Part shown: positions 17,361 to 26,033 of the stretch, piece by piece | Numbering within the stretch: the first letter of the stretch is position 1 | How the letters are laid out: every line of letters begins with the position of its first letter | The notes under the pieces: generated by a model | Told to the model about the DNA's origin: nothing | The model's input: only the letters and a program-made list of their open reading frames with translations | The model's database searches: none | NCBI RefSeq assembly: GCF_000376445.1 | Contig: NZ_AQXI01000001.1 | Span: 1,334,962 to 1,398,961 of the forward strand | Origin: Haladaptatus paucihalophilus DX253 | GTDB lineage: Archaea > Halobacteriota > Halobacteria > Halobacteriales > Haladaptataceae | Length of the DNA stretch: 64,000 bases | Direction: 5' to 3' | Translations under genes and position numbers: made by a program

Positions 17361-20300
17361 GTGCTGCATAGAAAAAAGAGAATACTAGCACTCGCGCTCG
17401 TATGGGTGCTGACGATTTCGTGTATCGCACCGTTCCTCGGTGCGTCCGTATCGGCACAGGAAACAACCACGCGTCTCGACACGATGGAAGCGTCCACGTC
17501 CGTCGATTCCGCCGCGCCAATCGACCCGGCGCTGACGGACGCGGACGGAACCGTGACCGTCGTCGTGCGCTTAGAGGAGGCGAACCCGGACGTGACCGCG
17601 GACCGGGCCACGACGTTGGAGACGCTACAGACGCACGCGGAACGGAGCCAGCGGCCCGTTCTCTCGTACGCGAAGCGACACGCGGACAGCGTTACAGTCC
17701 TCAATCGGCTGTGGATAACCAACGCCGTCGTGCTCCGCGTCGATACCTCCGACGCCGACCTGAAGAAACTCGCGTCGATAGAAGGCGTCACACGGCTGCA
17801 CAAGAACTTCGAACTCACGCTTCCGAAGCCCGCCGACTCCGGCGGTGACGAGACGCCCGTCGGTCTGTACGACGCCGCCAAAAGCGTCGGCGGGACGGAC
17901 TACAACACCACCTACGGTCTCGACCAGATCAACGCGACGGACGTGTGGGACGACTACGGGACGAGAGGAGACGGCGTTAAGGTGGCAGTGCTCGATACGG
18001 GCGTGGACATCGACCACCCGGACATCGAACTCTACACCGAAAACGAGAGCGACCCGACCTACCCCGGCGGGTGGGCCGAGTTCGACGACGGCGGCAACCG
18101 CGTTCAGGGCAGCGTGCCACACGACACGGACACGCACGGGACGCACACCAGCGGAACCGTCTCCGGCGGCAACGCCAGCGGCGAATACATCGGCGTCGCG
18201 CCCGACGTCGAACTCATGCACGGGCTCATCCTCCCCAGCGGTAGCGGCTCCTTCACGCAAGTCGCCGCGGGGATGCAGTGGGCCGTCGAGCAGGACGCCG
18301 ACGTCATCAGCATGAGCCTCGGCGCGACCGGCTACTACAGTCAGATGATAGAGCCGGTCCGGAACGCCGAATCGGCAGGTACCATCGTCGTCGCCGCGGC
18401 CGGAAACAGCGGCGAAGGGACGAGCGGCTCGCCCGGCAACGTGTACGAATCGTTCGCCATCGGCGCGTCGAACGAAGACCTCGGCATCGCGTCGTTCTCC
18501 AGCGGCGAAGAGATAGACACCGAAAACGACTGGGGAAGCGACGCACCCGCCTCGTGGCCGGACAGTTACGTCGTCCCCGACGTCGCCGCACCCGGCGTTG
18601 ACGTCAAGAGTTCCGTCCCCGGCGGCGGCTACTCCCGATACGACGGAACGTCGATGGCGACCCCGCATACCGCCGGTGCCGCGGCGCTGATGATCGCCGC
18701 GGCCGGTGGCGACTTACAGCCGTCGGACATCCGGTCCGCCTTCCGCGAAACGGCGTTCAAACCGGAGAACTGTTCGCCGAGTTGCTCGCCCCGCGACGGA
18801 AACGACACCCGATACGGCGCGGGAATCATCGACGTGAAAGCGGCGACCGATACGGTCGCGCTCGAAAACGGTATCACCGGAACGGTGACCAACGAGAGCG
18901 GCGCGCCGGTCGACGGTGCGACCGTTTCCCTCGACACCGGTCGCACGACAGAGACGAACGCCTCCGGTGGATACACGCTCCTGGAAGAACCCGGAACGTA
19001 CGACGTCACCGCGAGCGCGTTCGGATACGGGACGACGACATCGACGGTCACCGTCGAAAACGGGTCGTTCGCGCGACAGGACTTCTCGCTGTCGCCCGCG
19101 CTCGGCGTTCGCATCCTCGACGGGCAACCCGATGCGATAGAAGGCGGCGAGTCCGTCACCGTCACCGCGGACGTGCGAAATCTGGAAACGTACACCGTCG
19201 AACTCGACGGCGACTACGAGACGAACAACGCGACGCTGGTCGTCAACGGCGAGGAACACGCGTTCGGCGAGGCCATCGACTTGGGTGGCTACTCCGGTGA
19301 ACTCACCGTGACAGTCGAAACGACGTCGGGAACGCACGGCTCGTTCTCGCTTTCTCACACCTTCGAAGGGACGAACGACAGCGTGACGGCGACGACCGGC
19401 CCGACGGAAATCTTCGAGGAGTACACGACCATCGCCGTGGTCGATTCGGACGACGGGTTCGGCGAGCAGACCGCGGACGCCCTCGACGGGTCGCTTCCCG
19501 CGAACTATCAGGTGACGGTCGTGCAGGACGAGAACGCCATGGAGGCCGTCGGCGAGTACGACTCGTTCGTGATTCAGGACTTCGACCCCGCCCAACTCGA
19601 CGCGCAGGCGTTCGTCGACGCGACGAACAGCCCGAGCACCGGCGTCGTCTGGTTGGAACAGTGGGGCGACAACAGCAACGGCATCGCGGGACGGTCAGCC
19701 GCGGTCGGCGACCCCGCGAGTACCGCCGACGAAGGGTTCGGGGCCGGAAACCCGTACTTCACCATCACGGAGTCGAGTCCCCTGTTCGAAGGGGTCGGCT
19801 CGGTCGGTGACCAAGTGACCATCCACACCGGAAGCTGGGGCGACCACGCGTGGTACGACGGATACAGCGGCCAAACCGTCGCCACGGTCGGCGACGACGA
19901 CGGCACCAAAGGATCCGCCATCGGCGTCGACCGACAGACGGGCACGGTGCTCGCATCGTCGCTCGGCCGCACGTCGTACGTCGAAAACGGCGACTACACC
20001 GAGGAGGCGGACGCGATACTGGCGAACGCGGTCCAGTACGTGAGCACCGCTCCGGCGGTCATCGTCAAATCCGGTCAACCCCGCCACGTGAGCACGGGCG
20101 AGGAAGTCGAAGTGAACCTCTCCGTGAACCAACTCCGCGACGTGCAAGTCGATTTGAGCGAGAACTCCACGCTGAGCGAGGACGACCTCACGCTCTACAT
20201 CGACGGGTGGGGACCGATTCCGTTCGGCCTCCCCATCCTCGAACGACCACCGGAGACGACCGACGAGTACACCATCAGGGTCGTTCCCGACGAGAACGCT

Positions 20301-22226
20301 GTCGGTTCGTTCTCGCTCGAAACCACGGCGACCGCTGGACCGGACGCGGAACGGGTCACGATTCGAACCGGACCGACCGCCGTCTACGACGCCCCGATAA
20401 ACGTACCCGAGGACGTCGAGTCCGTTCAGGAAGCGGTCGACCTCGCGCCACCGGGCGCGGAGATAGTCGTCGGTAGCGGCACGTACACCGAGCAGGTGAC
20501 GGTGGATACGCCCGGCGTCACCATCCGCGGTGCCGACGGAGCGACTTCGGTCATCGCCGCACCCGAAAACGCGACCGGCGACACCATCGCGGTCGACGCA
20601 CCCGACGTCACCGTGACCGGCGTTACGGTCGATGCGGGCGGACGAACGAGCGGCCTCTCCGTCGACGGCGCGGACAACGCGACCGTCCGGGGAGTCACGG
20701 TTCGCAACGCGACGACGGGCATCTCGGTCGATACCGCGAACGGCGCGGTCGTTGACGGGAACGTCGTTCGAAACGCATCCGTCGGCATCGACGCGAACGC
20801 GCCGGGTGCGACCGTCACCGACAACCGCATCGAGGACGCCGCGACCGGGCTTCGGTTCGGAAACGGCAACGACGCGGCGACCCCGACCGAGGTGCGGAAG
20901 AACGAGGTCGCGGCCGAGACGGGCGTCGGCATCGAGGGCGCGAACGCGACGGCCGTGTCGCTTCGGTTCAACGACCTCGAAGCGACGGACGTCGCCGTCG
21001 CTTCGACGGCGGACGCGACGTTCGACGCGCGGCTGAACTACTTCGGCGACCGCGGTCCGGCCGACACGACGTTCGACGGGGACGTCGCGTACGAACCCTT
21101 CCTGACCGCACGACCGGAGAACGTCGATACTGACGCGCCGACGAAGATCGGTATCGACCTCGACATGCCCGCGACCGCGGGTGACGGACAGGCGACGTAC
21201 TACACTGTCGGCATCCCCGGTCCGACGGACCAGACCGTCGGCGACATTCTGGGTTCGTTCGACGGCACCGTCTACGGTTACGACGCCGCCGCCGGGCAGT
21301 GGGAGCAGTTGACGGCCGATTCGTCCGTCGATGCGCTCGACGCGCTGTTGGTCGGTACCACGACCGACGCGCGCGGGATGCTGACCTTCGAGCACACGCA
21401 AGGACCGCCGTCCCCGCCGGGACAGGCGACGCTCGTGGAAGGCTGGAACTTCGTGGCCGCACCGCAGTACGCGGGCGCTGACGAGGCGTTCGGCGTCTCC
21501 TCCGGAAACCCGACGCTCGTGCAGGAGTACGCCACGCAGCCGACGAGTCAACCCGGTCCGCGGAGCGAACTCAGCGGGACGTACGAACTCGGCAGTTCGA
21601 ACCCCGGTCCGAACGTGAGCGCGTTCGCGGGGTACTACGTCTACTCGGAGTCCGCGGGCACGCTCCCGACGTACCTCACGAGTAACCCGACGATGACGGA
21701 GCTGTACGACGGGTTGAATATCCCGACCGACGACCGCGGACTGCCGGTCACCGACGTCTCGGCGACGATGACGGACGCGGTGTCGCCCACCGACGTCTCG
21801 GTCGATGCGAACGGGGCCGCCGTCGAACCGCTTCCAACTCTCCCGATGACCGTTCACGGAACGGTGACGGTTGACGGCGAACCGGCGTCCGCCGGAACGA
21901 CCGTCACGGTGGACGTCGGCGGCGAGACGCGCGGCACGTTCACGGTCGGCGAGAACGGCACGCTCGGTGCCGCGAGCGGAACGGCGAAGAAACTCGTCGT
22001 CTCCGGGACGGCGGACGACGCGGGCGAACCCGTGACGTTCTCCGTGGACGGCACCGCCGCCGCGGCCGATTCCAGCGTCACGTGGAAACCGGGCGCGGTC
22101 GAATCGGTCCACCTCACGGTGAAATCGGGGTCGGCAGCGCGAACCGGCGACGATTCGACCGATTCGGGGAAGGAGAAGACGGGGAAGAAGAAAGCGAAGC
22201 GAACGCTCACGCCGCTGAGCGCCTGA
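17361..22226 (+). CDS. Giant secreted subtilisin-like serine protease with beta-helix region
   Basis: About 1621 residues if translation begins at GTG 17361; an ATG at 17343 adds 6. A Sec-type signal peptide (basic R-K-K-R then a hydrophobic run ending A-S-V-S-A) covers residues 1-31. An I9-like propeptide spans about 50-170. The S8 catalytic domain has D212, H259 (H-G-T-H), oxyanion N349 and S431 (G-T-S-M-A-T-P). Next comes a carboxypeptidase-regulatory-like Ig domain (about 490-560), further beta domains, and a right-handed beta-helix region resembling NosD/pectate lyase folds (about 1014-1245). The C-terminal part ends in a Lys/Ser/Asp-rich tail without a PGF-CTERM anchor. Use of Sec rather than Tat is notable for a haloarchaeal subtilase. 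The divergent regulator at 16375-17163 may control it. Confidence 0.92.
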   Translation: MLHRKKRILALALVWVLTISCIAPFLGASVSAQETTTRLDTMEASTSVDSAAPIDPALTDADGTVTVVVRLEEANPDVTADRATTLETLQTHAERSQRPVLSYAKRHADSVTVLNRLWITNAVVLRVDTSDADLKKLASIEGVTRLHKNFELTLPKPADSGGDETPVGLYDAAKSVGGTDYNTTYGLDQINATDVWDDYGTRGDGVKVAVLDTGVDIDHPDIELYTENESDPTYPGGWAEFDDGGNRVQGSVPHDTDTHGTHTSGTVSGGNASGEYIGVAPDVELMHGLILPSGSGSFTQVAAGMQWAVEQDADVISMSLGATGYYSQMIEPVRNAESAGTIVVAAAGNSGEGTSGSPGNVYESFAIGASNEDLGIASFSSGEEIDTENDWGSDAPASWPDSYVVPDVAAPGVDVKSSVPGGGYSRYDGTSMATPHTAGAAALMIAAAGGDLQPSDIRSAFRETAFKPENCSPSCSPRDGNDTRYGAGIIDVKAATDTVALENGITGTVTNESGAPVDGATVSLDTGRTTETNASGGYTLLEEPGTYDVTASAFGYGTTTSTVTVENGSFARQDFSLSPALGVRILDGQPDAIEGGESVTVTADVRNLETYTVELDGDYETNNATLVVNGEEHAFGEAIDLGGYSGELTVTVETTSGTHGSFSLSHTFEGTNDSVTATTGPTEIFEEYTTIAVVDSDDGFGEQTADALDGSLPANYQVTVVQDENAMEAVGEYDSFVIQDFDPAQLDAQAFVDATNSPSTGVVWLEQWGDNSNGIAGRSAAVGDPASTADEGFGAGNPYFTITESSPLFEGVGSVGDQVTIHTGSWGDHAWYDGYSGQTVATVGDDDGTKGSAIGVDRQTGTVLASSLGRTSYVENGDYTEEADAILANAVQYVSTAPAVIVKSGQPRHVSTGEEVEVNLSVNQLRDVQVDLSENSTLSEDDLTLYIDGWGPIPFGLPILERPPETTDEYTIRVVPDENAVGSFSLETTATAGPDAERVTIRTGPTAVYDAPINVPEDVESVQEAVDLAPPGAEIVVGSGTYTEQVTVDTPGVTIRGADGATSVIAAPENATGDTIAVDAPDVTVTGVTVDAGGRTSGLSVDGADNATVRGVTVRNATTGISVDTANGAVVDGNVVRNASVGIDANAPGATVTDNRIEDAATGLRFGNGNDAATPTEVRKNEVAAETGVGIEGANATAVSLRFNDLEATDVAVASTADATFDARLNYFGDRGPADTTFDGDVAYEPFLTARPENVDTDAPTKIGIDLDMPATAGDGQATYYTVGIPGPTDQTVGDILGSFDGTVYGYDAAAGQWEQLTADSSVDALDALLVGTTTDARGMLTFEHTQGPPSPPGQATLVEGWNFVAAPQYAGADEAFGVSSGNPTLVQEYATQPTSQPGPRSELSGTYELGSSNPGPNVSAFAGYYVYSESAGTLPTYLTSNPTMTELYDGLNIPTDDRGLPVTDVSATMTDAVSPTDVSVDANGAAVEPLPTLPMTVHGTVTVDGEPASAGTTVTVDVGGETRGTFTVGENGTLGAASGTAKKLVVSGTADDAGEPVTFSVDGTAAAADSSVTWKPGAVESVHLTVKSGSAARTGDDSTDSGKEKTGKKKAKRTLTPLSA

Positions 22227-22358
22227 TTCCCCTCCCGACAGGTTCCCGTCATTGGTGACGGGACACGGACTATTTTTTGCCGTCGTTCTCGACGGCGATG
22301 ACGGTTTCTGGACGATACGCAAGCATCCGCTTATCGCCTCGGAGCGCATGCAGTCGGT

Positions 22359-22571
22359 ATGGGTGGGGACTTGCTCATCGATTTGGACGAAGAGAGCTGG
22401 ATCGCACTGGCGAAGTACAACTTACTGCTCACGACACTGTTCGGCCTGCTCACGCTGGGAACGAAGTACGCGTGGGGTAGCGACGCGCTGTTACTCGTCG
22501 AAAACGGCGCGCTGACGCTGGTGTTCGGAAGCGTGCAAACGTACTGCTGGTTGGTCGCACCGCGAGCGTGA
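22359..22571 (+). CDS. Small two-span membrane protein (70 aa)
   Basis: 70 residues with an acidic N-terminal helix (D-L-D-E-E-S-W) and two hydrophobic segments (about 22-38 and 45-66). The family is not recognised. It begins with an ATG at 22359 and stands alone between the protease and tRNA-Met. Confidence 0.65.
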   Translation: MGGDLLIDLDEESWIALAKYNLLLTTLFGLLTLGTKYAWGSDALLLVENGALTLVFGSVQTYCWLVAPRA

Positions 22572-22636
22572 TGGTAACCGTTGCGGGAGTATCCGTTCGA
22601 CTACGGGAGTGAAAAACGGGAGTGAAAATTTCGAAA

Positions 22637-22788
22637 TGCCCGGGGAGGGCTCCGAACCCTCGATCTCCGCATGTCCCAGATTCGAGACCTGGCAGGGCCT
22701 CGCGGGCGCATGGGAGGCTTCCAAGGCCTGAGCGCCAAATCTCAGAACCCTATGAGTGCGGCGCTATGTCCAGCTAAGCCACCCGGGC
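22637..22788 (-). tRNA. tRNA-Met (CAT, elongator) with intron
   Basis: The minus strand folds as a tRNA. The acceptor stem GCCCGGG pairs with CCCGGGC, with discriminator A at 22637. The anticodon stem CCGCA pairs with TGCGG, with CAT at 22754-22752. The T arm is GAGGG-TTCGGAG-CCCTC. A 78-nt intron (22673-22750) follows position 37, leaving a 74-nt mature tRNA. Haloarchaeal elongator tRNA-Met genes are known to carry an intron at this position, removed by the splicing endonuclease at a bulge-helix-bulge. Confidence 0.93.
22673..22750 (-). other. tRNA-Met intron (78 nt)
   Basis: Inserted between anticodon-loop positions 37 and 38. Its ends can pair in part with each other (TTC/GAA and GAGA/TCTC near both junctions), as needed for bulge-helix-bulge recognition. 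I see no clear C/D-box guide motifs in it, unlike the tRNA-Trp intron of haloarchaea. Confidence 0.8.
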
Positions 22789-22986
22789 TCGATTACGGGT
22801 AGGGAACTGGTACTCTTTAAAGTTCCCATCTCCATCGAGGATGATACGGGACTGAACAGTGTCCATTGCCACCCCGTCACGCGATTTCGAGCGGTCGATA
22901 TCGCAAAACATGTTCGAAAAGACACCCGTTTTGTCACTGTCGTGTCTACCCATCGGTTTTAAGACATGGGCCTGACCATTCCCACC

Positions 22987-24090
22987 ATGAGCATTCCGGG
23001 AATCGTCCAGTCCAGCCTCGGAGACGAACACGTCGCGGCGAAAGTGTCCCTCGGGGGGGAAGACATCCTCTACGTGACACCGACGCGGACGCTTATCTAT
23101 CGCGCTGACGGCCTGCTCAGCGACGAATCCGTCGAGGAGTACCCGCACGACGCGGAGCGAATCACGGTGTCCGAGGGCCGACGAAAATCGACCATCACGC
23201 TCGATTACGGTATCGACGGCACCGAGAAGTTCAAGATTCCGACGAAGCGCCTGCACGACGCCCTGCACCCCGTCATCGCGGGCGTGTTGAACGGTGCGGG
23301 CGTCACCGACTCGAACGAACAGGTCCTCCAAACCTACCAGTTCAGCGAACTGACGCTCGTTCTCACCAGCGCACGCGTGGTAAAACACGTCGGCGAAGCG
23401 ATTTGGGACACGGATTTCGAGCAGTTCCACTTCGCGGACGTGACGAGCCTCGACGTGGAGGAGGGCAACGTCTCCTCGCAAATCATCATCGAAGCGGACG
23501 GACGACCGCAGCGCATCAAAACCCCGAGCGACCGGACGCGGGAGGTCCGCGAGCGAATCGAGCAGGGACTGCTCTCCTACCACGACGTGGGAAGCTACGC
23601 CGAATTCGAGCAGACGGTCGTCCCCGACGACCCCGAACCGGACGCCGACGAGAACGTCTCGTTCGCGGAGGACGACGACGACGTGTTCGGCGGCGGCGTC
23701 GAACCCCTCAACGCGAACCCCCCCGAGCTGAACGACAGCGGACAAATCGTCGAAACGCCGACCGCCGACCCGCTTGGCGGCGAAAGCGAGAGCGTGAACG
23801 GCGGTGGGGCAGGGACCGTCGCCGCCGAAGCTACACCGGCAGACTCGCCGTCCGCCAGCTCCGGAACCGCGACGAACACCGTAGCCGACGGGATGCAGAC
23901 CGACGGGGAGGAACCGGACGAAACCGTCTTCGCAGACTCGGGCTTCGAATCGGCGAGCGAGAATCTGGACGACCCCGTGGAGGCTCAACTCGCCGCGCTC
24001 ACCGAGACGGTCGAGCGACAGAACGAGCTACTCGAACGGCAACAGAAGACGATAGAGCGACTCATCTCCGAACTCAGCCGCGGTCGATAA
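22987..24090 (+). CDS. Haloarchaeal conserved protein (DUF7115-like), possible PH-like domains
   Basis: 367 residues. Two beta-rich N-terminal modules (about 1-95 and 110-200) each begin with a strand-rich stretch (I-L-Y-V-T-P-T-R and L-V-L-T-S-A-R) reminiscent of bacterial PH-domain folds. An acidic, low-complexity linker (about 215-310) and a C-terminal coiled coil (E-T-V-E-R-Q-N-E-L-L-E-R-Q-Q, about 335-365) follow. The family is widespread in haloarchaea as I remember it, with no known function. The ATG at 22987 is chosen over one seven codons upstream. It is divergent from tRNA-Met. Confidence 0.8.
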   Translation: MSIPGIVQSSLGDEHVAAKVSLGGEDILYVTPTRTLIYRADGLLSDESVEEYPHDAERITVSEGRRKSTITLDYGIDGTEKFKIPTKRLHDALHPVIAGVLNGAGVTDSNEQVLQTYQFSELTLVLTSARVVKHVGEAIWDTDFEQFHFADVTSLDVEEGNVSSQIIIEADGRPQRIKTPSDRTREVRERIEQGLLSYHDVGSYAEFEQTVVPDDPEPDADENVSFAEDDDDVFGGGVEPLNANPPELNDSGQIVETPTADPLGGESESVNGGGAGTVAAEATPADSPSASSGTATNTVADGMQTDGEEPDETVFADSGFESASENLDDPVEAQLAALTETVERQNELLERQQKTIERLISELSRGR

Positions 24091-24117
24091 GTTTCCTCTC
24101 CGTCGGCGGGCGAGACG

Positions 24118-24480
24118 TTATTCCCGACCGGTGACCTTCCGGATGCACGACGACCCGAAGGGACCGAGTTCGCCCGCGTCGAGTTTGATGAAGTGCCCGG
24201 TCGAGATGCCGGTGCCACAGCGCCGACAGGTGAAGTCGCCTTCCTTGGTCACGACTTGGCTTTCGAATCGGACGAACCCGCCACCGGTCGGGCGGATGAT
24301 GCCGTTTTCCCGCTCGATGACGCCCCGTTTTTCCGCCTCGTCCAGAATCGTCCGCGTCGTCGTCGGGTCGGTCGTGATGGTTTCGATGCGGTCCACCGCT
24401 TCCGCGACCGACAGCTCCGGGTGTTCGACCTTGCTCAACAGTTCGACCCCCATCGCCACGGGGTCGTCGTCCGATTCCAT
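24118..24480 (-). CDS. DUF5830-family haloarchaeal protein
   Basis: 120 residues. An N-terminal helical, wHTH-like half (E-L-L-S-K-V-E-H to G-V-I-E-R-E) precedes a C-terminal half with one C-x2-C pair (C-R-R-C-G-T-G-I-S) and a closing G-P-F-G-S-S-C-I-R-K-V-T-G-R. Together these could bind zinc. The pattern matches my memory of DUF5830. Function is unknown; DNA or RNA binding is plausible. It converges with the DUF7115-like gene. Confidence 0.85.
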   Translation of the reverse strand: MESDDDPVAMGVELLSKVEHPELSVAEAVDRIETITTDPTTTRTILDEAEKRGVIERENGIIRPTGGGFVRFESQVVTKEGDFTCRRCGTGISTGHFIKLDAGELGPFGSSCIRKVTGRE

Positions 24481-24566
24481 CGTCTACGAATCTCGCGTGA
24501 AGCGGATTAAACGTTGCGCGGTCGGGTGGAAAGAACTTAGCCACTCCTCGGGCTACCTTGGGTCGA

Positions 24567-25211
24567 ATGGAGTTCTCGGGGAACAGACGACAGGTGGCCG
24601 GAGTGGGGTTGGTCGCGCTGGTCGTCGTCGCTGGCGTCCTCCTCTCGCCGGAAGTCGTCCTGCAGCGGGTTCGGCGCGTGACGCACGACCCGCTTCTCGC
24701 CGCGGGGCTGTTTCTCGGCGTCTACCTCGTCCGACCGCTGTTCGCGTGGCCGACCACGGTGGTCGCCGTCGCGGTCGGCTACGTGTACGGGCCGGTCGTC
24801 GGGTTTCCGGTCGCGCTCGGCGGAACCGTGATGAGCGCCTACCTTCCCTTCGCCGCGGCGCGCTACTTCCGCGTCGATTCGGGGGTGTTCGGTCGCCTCG
24901 GCGACTCGGGAGAACGGTTCTTCGACGCGACCGGCGACCTTCGCGGCATGGTCGCCTCGCGCCTCGTCCCCGCCCCTTCGGACGCGGTGTCCGCCGCCGC
25001 CGGGTTGTCGAACGTCCCGGACCGCTCGTTCCTCCTCGGCACCGCCATCGGCGAAGTGCCGTGGATGGTCGTCGCCGTCCTCGCCGGTGGCTCGCTCGAC
25101 ACGCTCTCGGTCCACGAAATCGGGAAGAACTGGGCGGTCGTCGCCGTCGTCGGTATCGGCGGACTGTTCCTGTTGGCCGGACCCGCCTACCGCGCCGTCA
25201 CCGACGATTAG
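24567..25211 (+). CDS. TVP38/TMEM64-family (VTT domain, DedA-like) membrane protein
   Basis: 214 residues with six or so hydrophobic segments. The VTT/SNARE-associated signature is seen: a Y-V-Y-G-P-V-V-G-F reentrant loop near residue 72 and R-L-V-P-A-P-S-D near 133, where the Pro-rich loop is typical. Bacterial and eukaryotic relatives act in lipid scrambling or in envelope ion homeostasis. The ATG at 24567 is preferred over a TTG nine bases upstream. Confidence 0.88.
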   Translation: MEFSGNRRQVAGVGLVALVVVAGVLLSPEVVLQRVRRVTHDPLLAAGLFLGVYLVRPLFAWPTTVVAVAVGYVYGPVVGFPVALGGTVMSAYLPFAAARYFRVDSGVFGRLGDSGERFFDATGDLRGMVASRLVPAPSDAVSAAAGLSNVPDRSFLLGTAIGEVPWMVVAVLAGGSLDTLSVHEIGKNWAVVAVVGIGGLFLLAGPAYRAVTDD

Positions 25212-25236
25212 TCGAACGCGTCCGCGCAATCGACGA

Positions 25237-25359
25237 CTAGTAGAACGTGTCCGCGCAGTCGTAGACGACGCCGTGCTGCGGGCAGACGTACTTGCAGTGG
25301 CGGTGGAACATCGACGCACCGCACAGCGGACAGGGCCGTCCCTTCGGCGTCTCCTCCAT
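25237..25359 (-). CDS. HVO_2523-type zinc finger microprotein (40 aa)
   Basis: Forty residues with C-P-L-C, H-x2-H-C and C-P-x-H-G-V-V-Y-D-C elements that can bind one or two zinc ions. The sequence matches my memory of the HVO_2523 family of haloarchaeal small zinc-finger proteins (mu-proteins), which are regulators or adaptors of unknown target. The ATG at 25359 gives exactly the family length; the longer upstream frame is not needed. Confidence 0.82.
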   Translation of the reverse strand: MEETPKGRPCPLCGASMFHRHCKYVCPQHGVVYDCADTFY

Positions 25360-25471
25360 GGGGGAACAACGACGCCCGACCGGTATCACGTTTTCCGTCC
25401 GCGAGCGTCGCGTCGGGTCGCCGCTCGGTTTATCTTCAACCATCCCATATTCGGTTAGCATCACACAGTTG

Positions 25472-25534
25472 GGAGAGATTTGGAAAAGAGTAGGAGAGAT
25501 TTGGAAGAGAGTGGGCGAGAGTTCGAAAAACGGC
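25472..25534 (+). repeat. 21-bp purine-rich tandem repeat in a promoter
   Basis: Units at 25472-25492 and 25493-25513 read GGAGAGATTTGGAA-R-AGAGT-R. A decayed third copy is at 25514-25534. The array ends directly at the TATA-like element before the Met-rich protein gene, a position where haloarchaeal activators or repressors bind. Confidence 0.7.
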
Positions 25535-25541
25535 TATCTAA
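25533..25541 (+). promoter_or_regulatory. TATA-like element of the Met-rich protein/molybdoenzyme operon
   Basis: CTATCTAAC is centred 26 bp before ATG 25563, predicting a leaderless transcript. It directly follows the tandem repeat array. Confidence 0.45.
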
Positions 25542-25562
25542 CGGGACGCGGTCGGTTCGGAT

Positions 25563-26030
25563 ATGCGATTCAAACGCATACACGTGCTGGCAGTCGTACT
25601 GATGATTTGTGCCGTCCCCGCGACGGTGAGCGCGGCGACGGCCGCGAACGACGTTTCGAGCGCGCCGCTCGCGCAACAGACGACCACCACGGACACGATG
25701 GGCAACGGGACCATGGACGACAACATGACCACGACGACGGACTCCATGGACGACGGGATGAGCGATGACCAGATGACGACGACCGAGACGATGGACGACG
25801 GCATGGGCGACGACAACATGACGGACGGGACGATGACCGATGACAACATGACCGATGACAACATGACCGATGACAACATGACCGATGACAACATGAGTGA
25901 CACCACGACCGACGGAATGAACGACGGCGAGGAGGGCGGAAACTCGGACACTTCCTTGCCCGGATTCGGCATCGTGGTCGCGCTCGTCGCGCTCGTCGGC
26001 GGCGCGCTGTACATCGCACGGAACCGGTGA
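25563..26030 (+). CDS. Methionine-rich secreted protein with PGF-CTERM anchor
   Basis: 155 residues. A Sec signal peptide covers about 1-25. Residues 46-119 are low complexity, Asp/Thr/Met rich, with 15 Met at near 5-residue spacing (M46, 51, 55, 62, 66, 71, 77, 81, 86, 91, 96, 101, 106, 111, 119), including four consecutive T-D-D-N-M units. Residues 132-155 are a PGF-CTERM signal (L-P-G-F-G, a hydrophobic helix, then A-R-N-R), recognised by archaeosortase ArtA for lipid anchoring at the S-layer surface. The exposed Met array could scavenge oxidants or bind Cu(I). The next gene, 3 bp downstream, is a molybdoenzyme, so one operon is likely. Confidence 0.88.
   Translation: MRFKRIHVLAVVLMICAVPATVSAATAANDVSSAPLAQQTTTTDTMGNGTMDDNMTTTTDSMDDGMSDDQMTTTETMDDGMGDDNMTDGTMTDDNMTDDNMTDDNMTDDNMSDTTTDGMNDGEEGGNSDTSLPGFGIVVALVALVGGALYIARNR
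25843..25902 (+). repeat. 15-bp in-gene tandem repeat encoding T-D-D-N-M
   Basis: The unit GATGACAACATGACC and close variants recur without interruption, encoding consecutive D-D-N-M-T pentads of the Met-rich region. Near-identical codons between units suggest recent expansion by slippage or recombination, so copy number may vary between strains. Confidence 0.7.
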
Positions 26031-26033
26031 ACC

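Noticed and set aside
19695-22349. 884-aa open frame on the minus strand
   Set aside because: Antisense of the subtilase; Arg/Val/Asp-rich shadow composition with no recognisable fold.
22673-22750. C/D-box guide RNA inside the tRNA-Met intron
   Set aside because: No clear RUGAUGA and CUGA box pair could be found, unlike the known tRNA-Trp intron.
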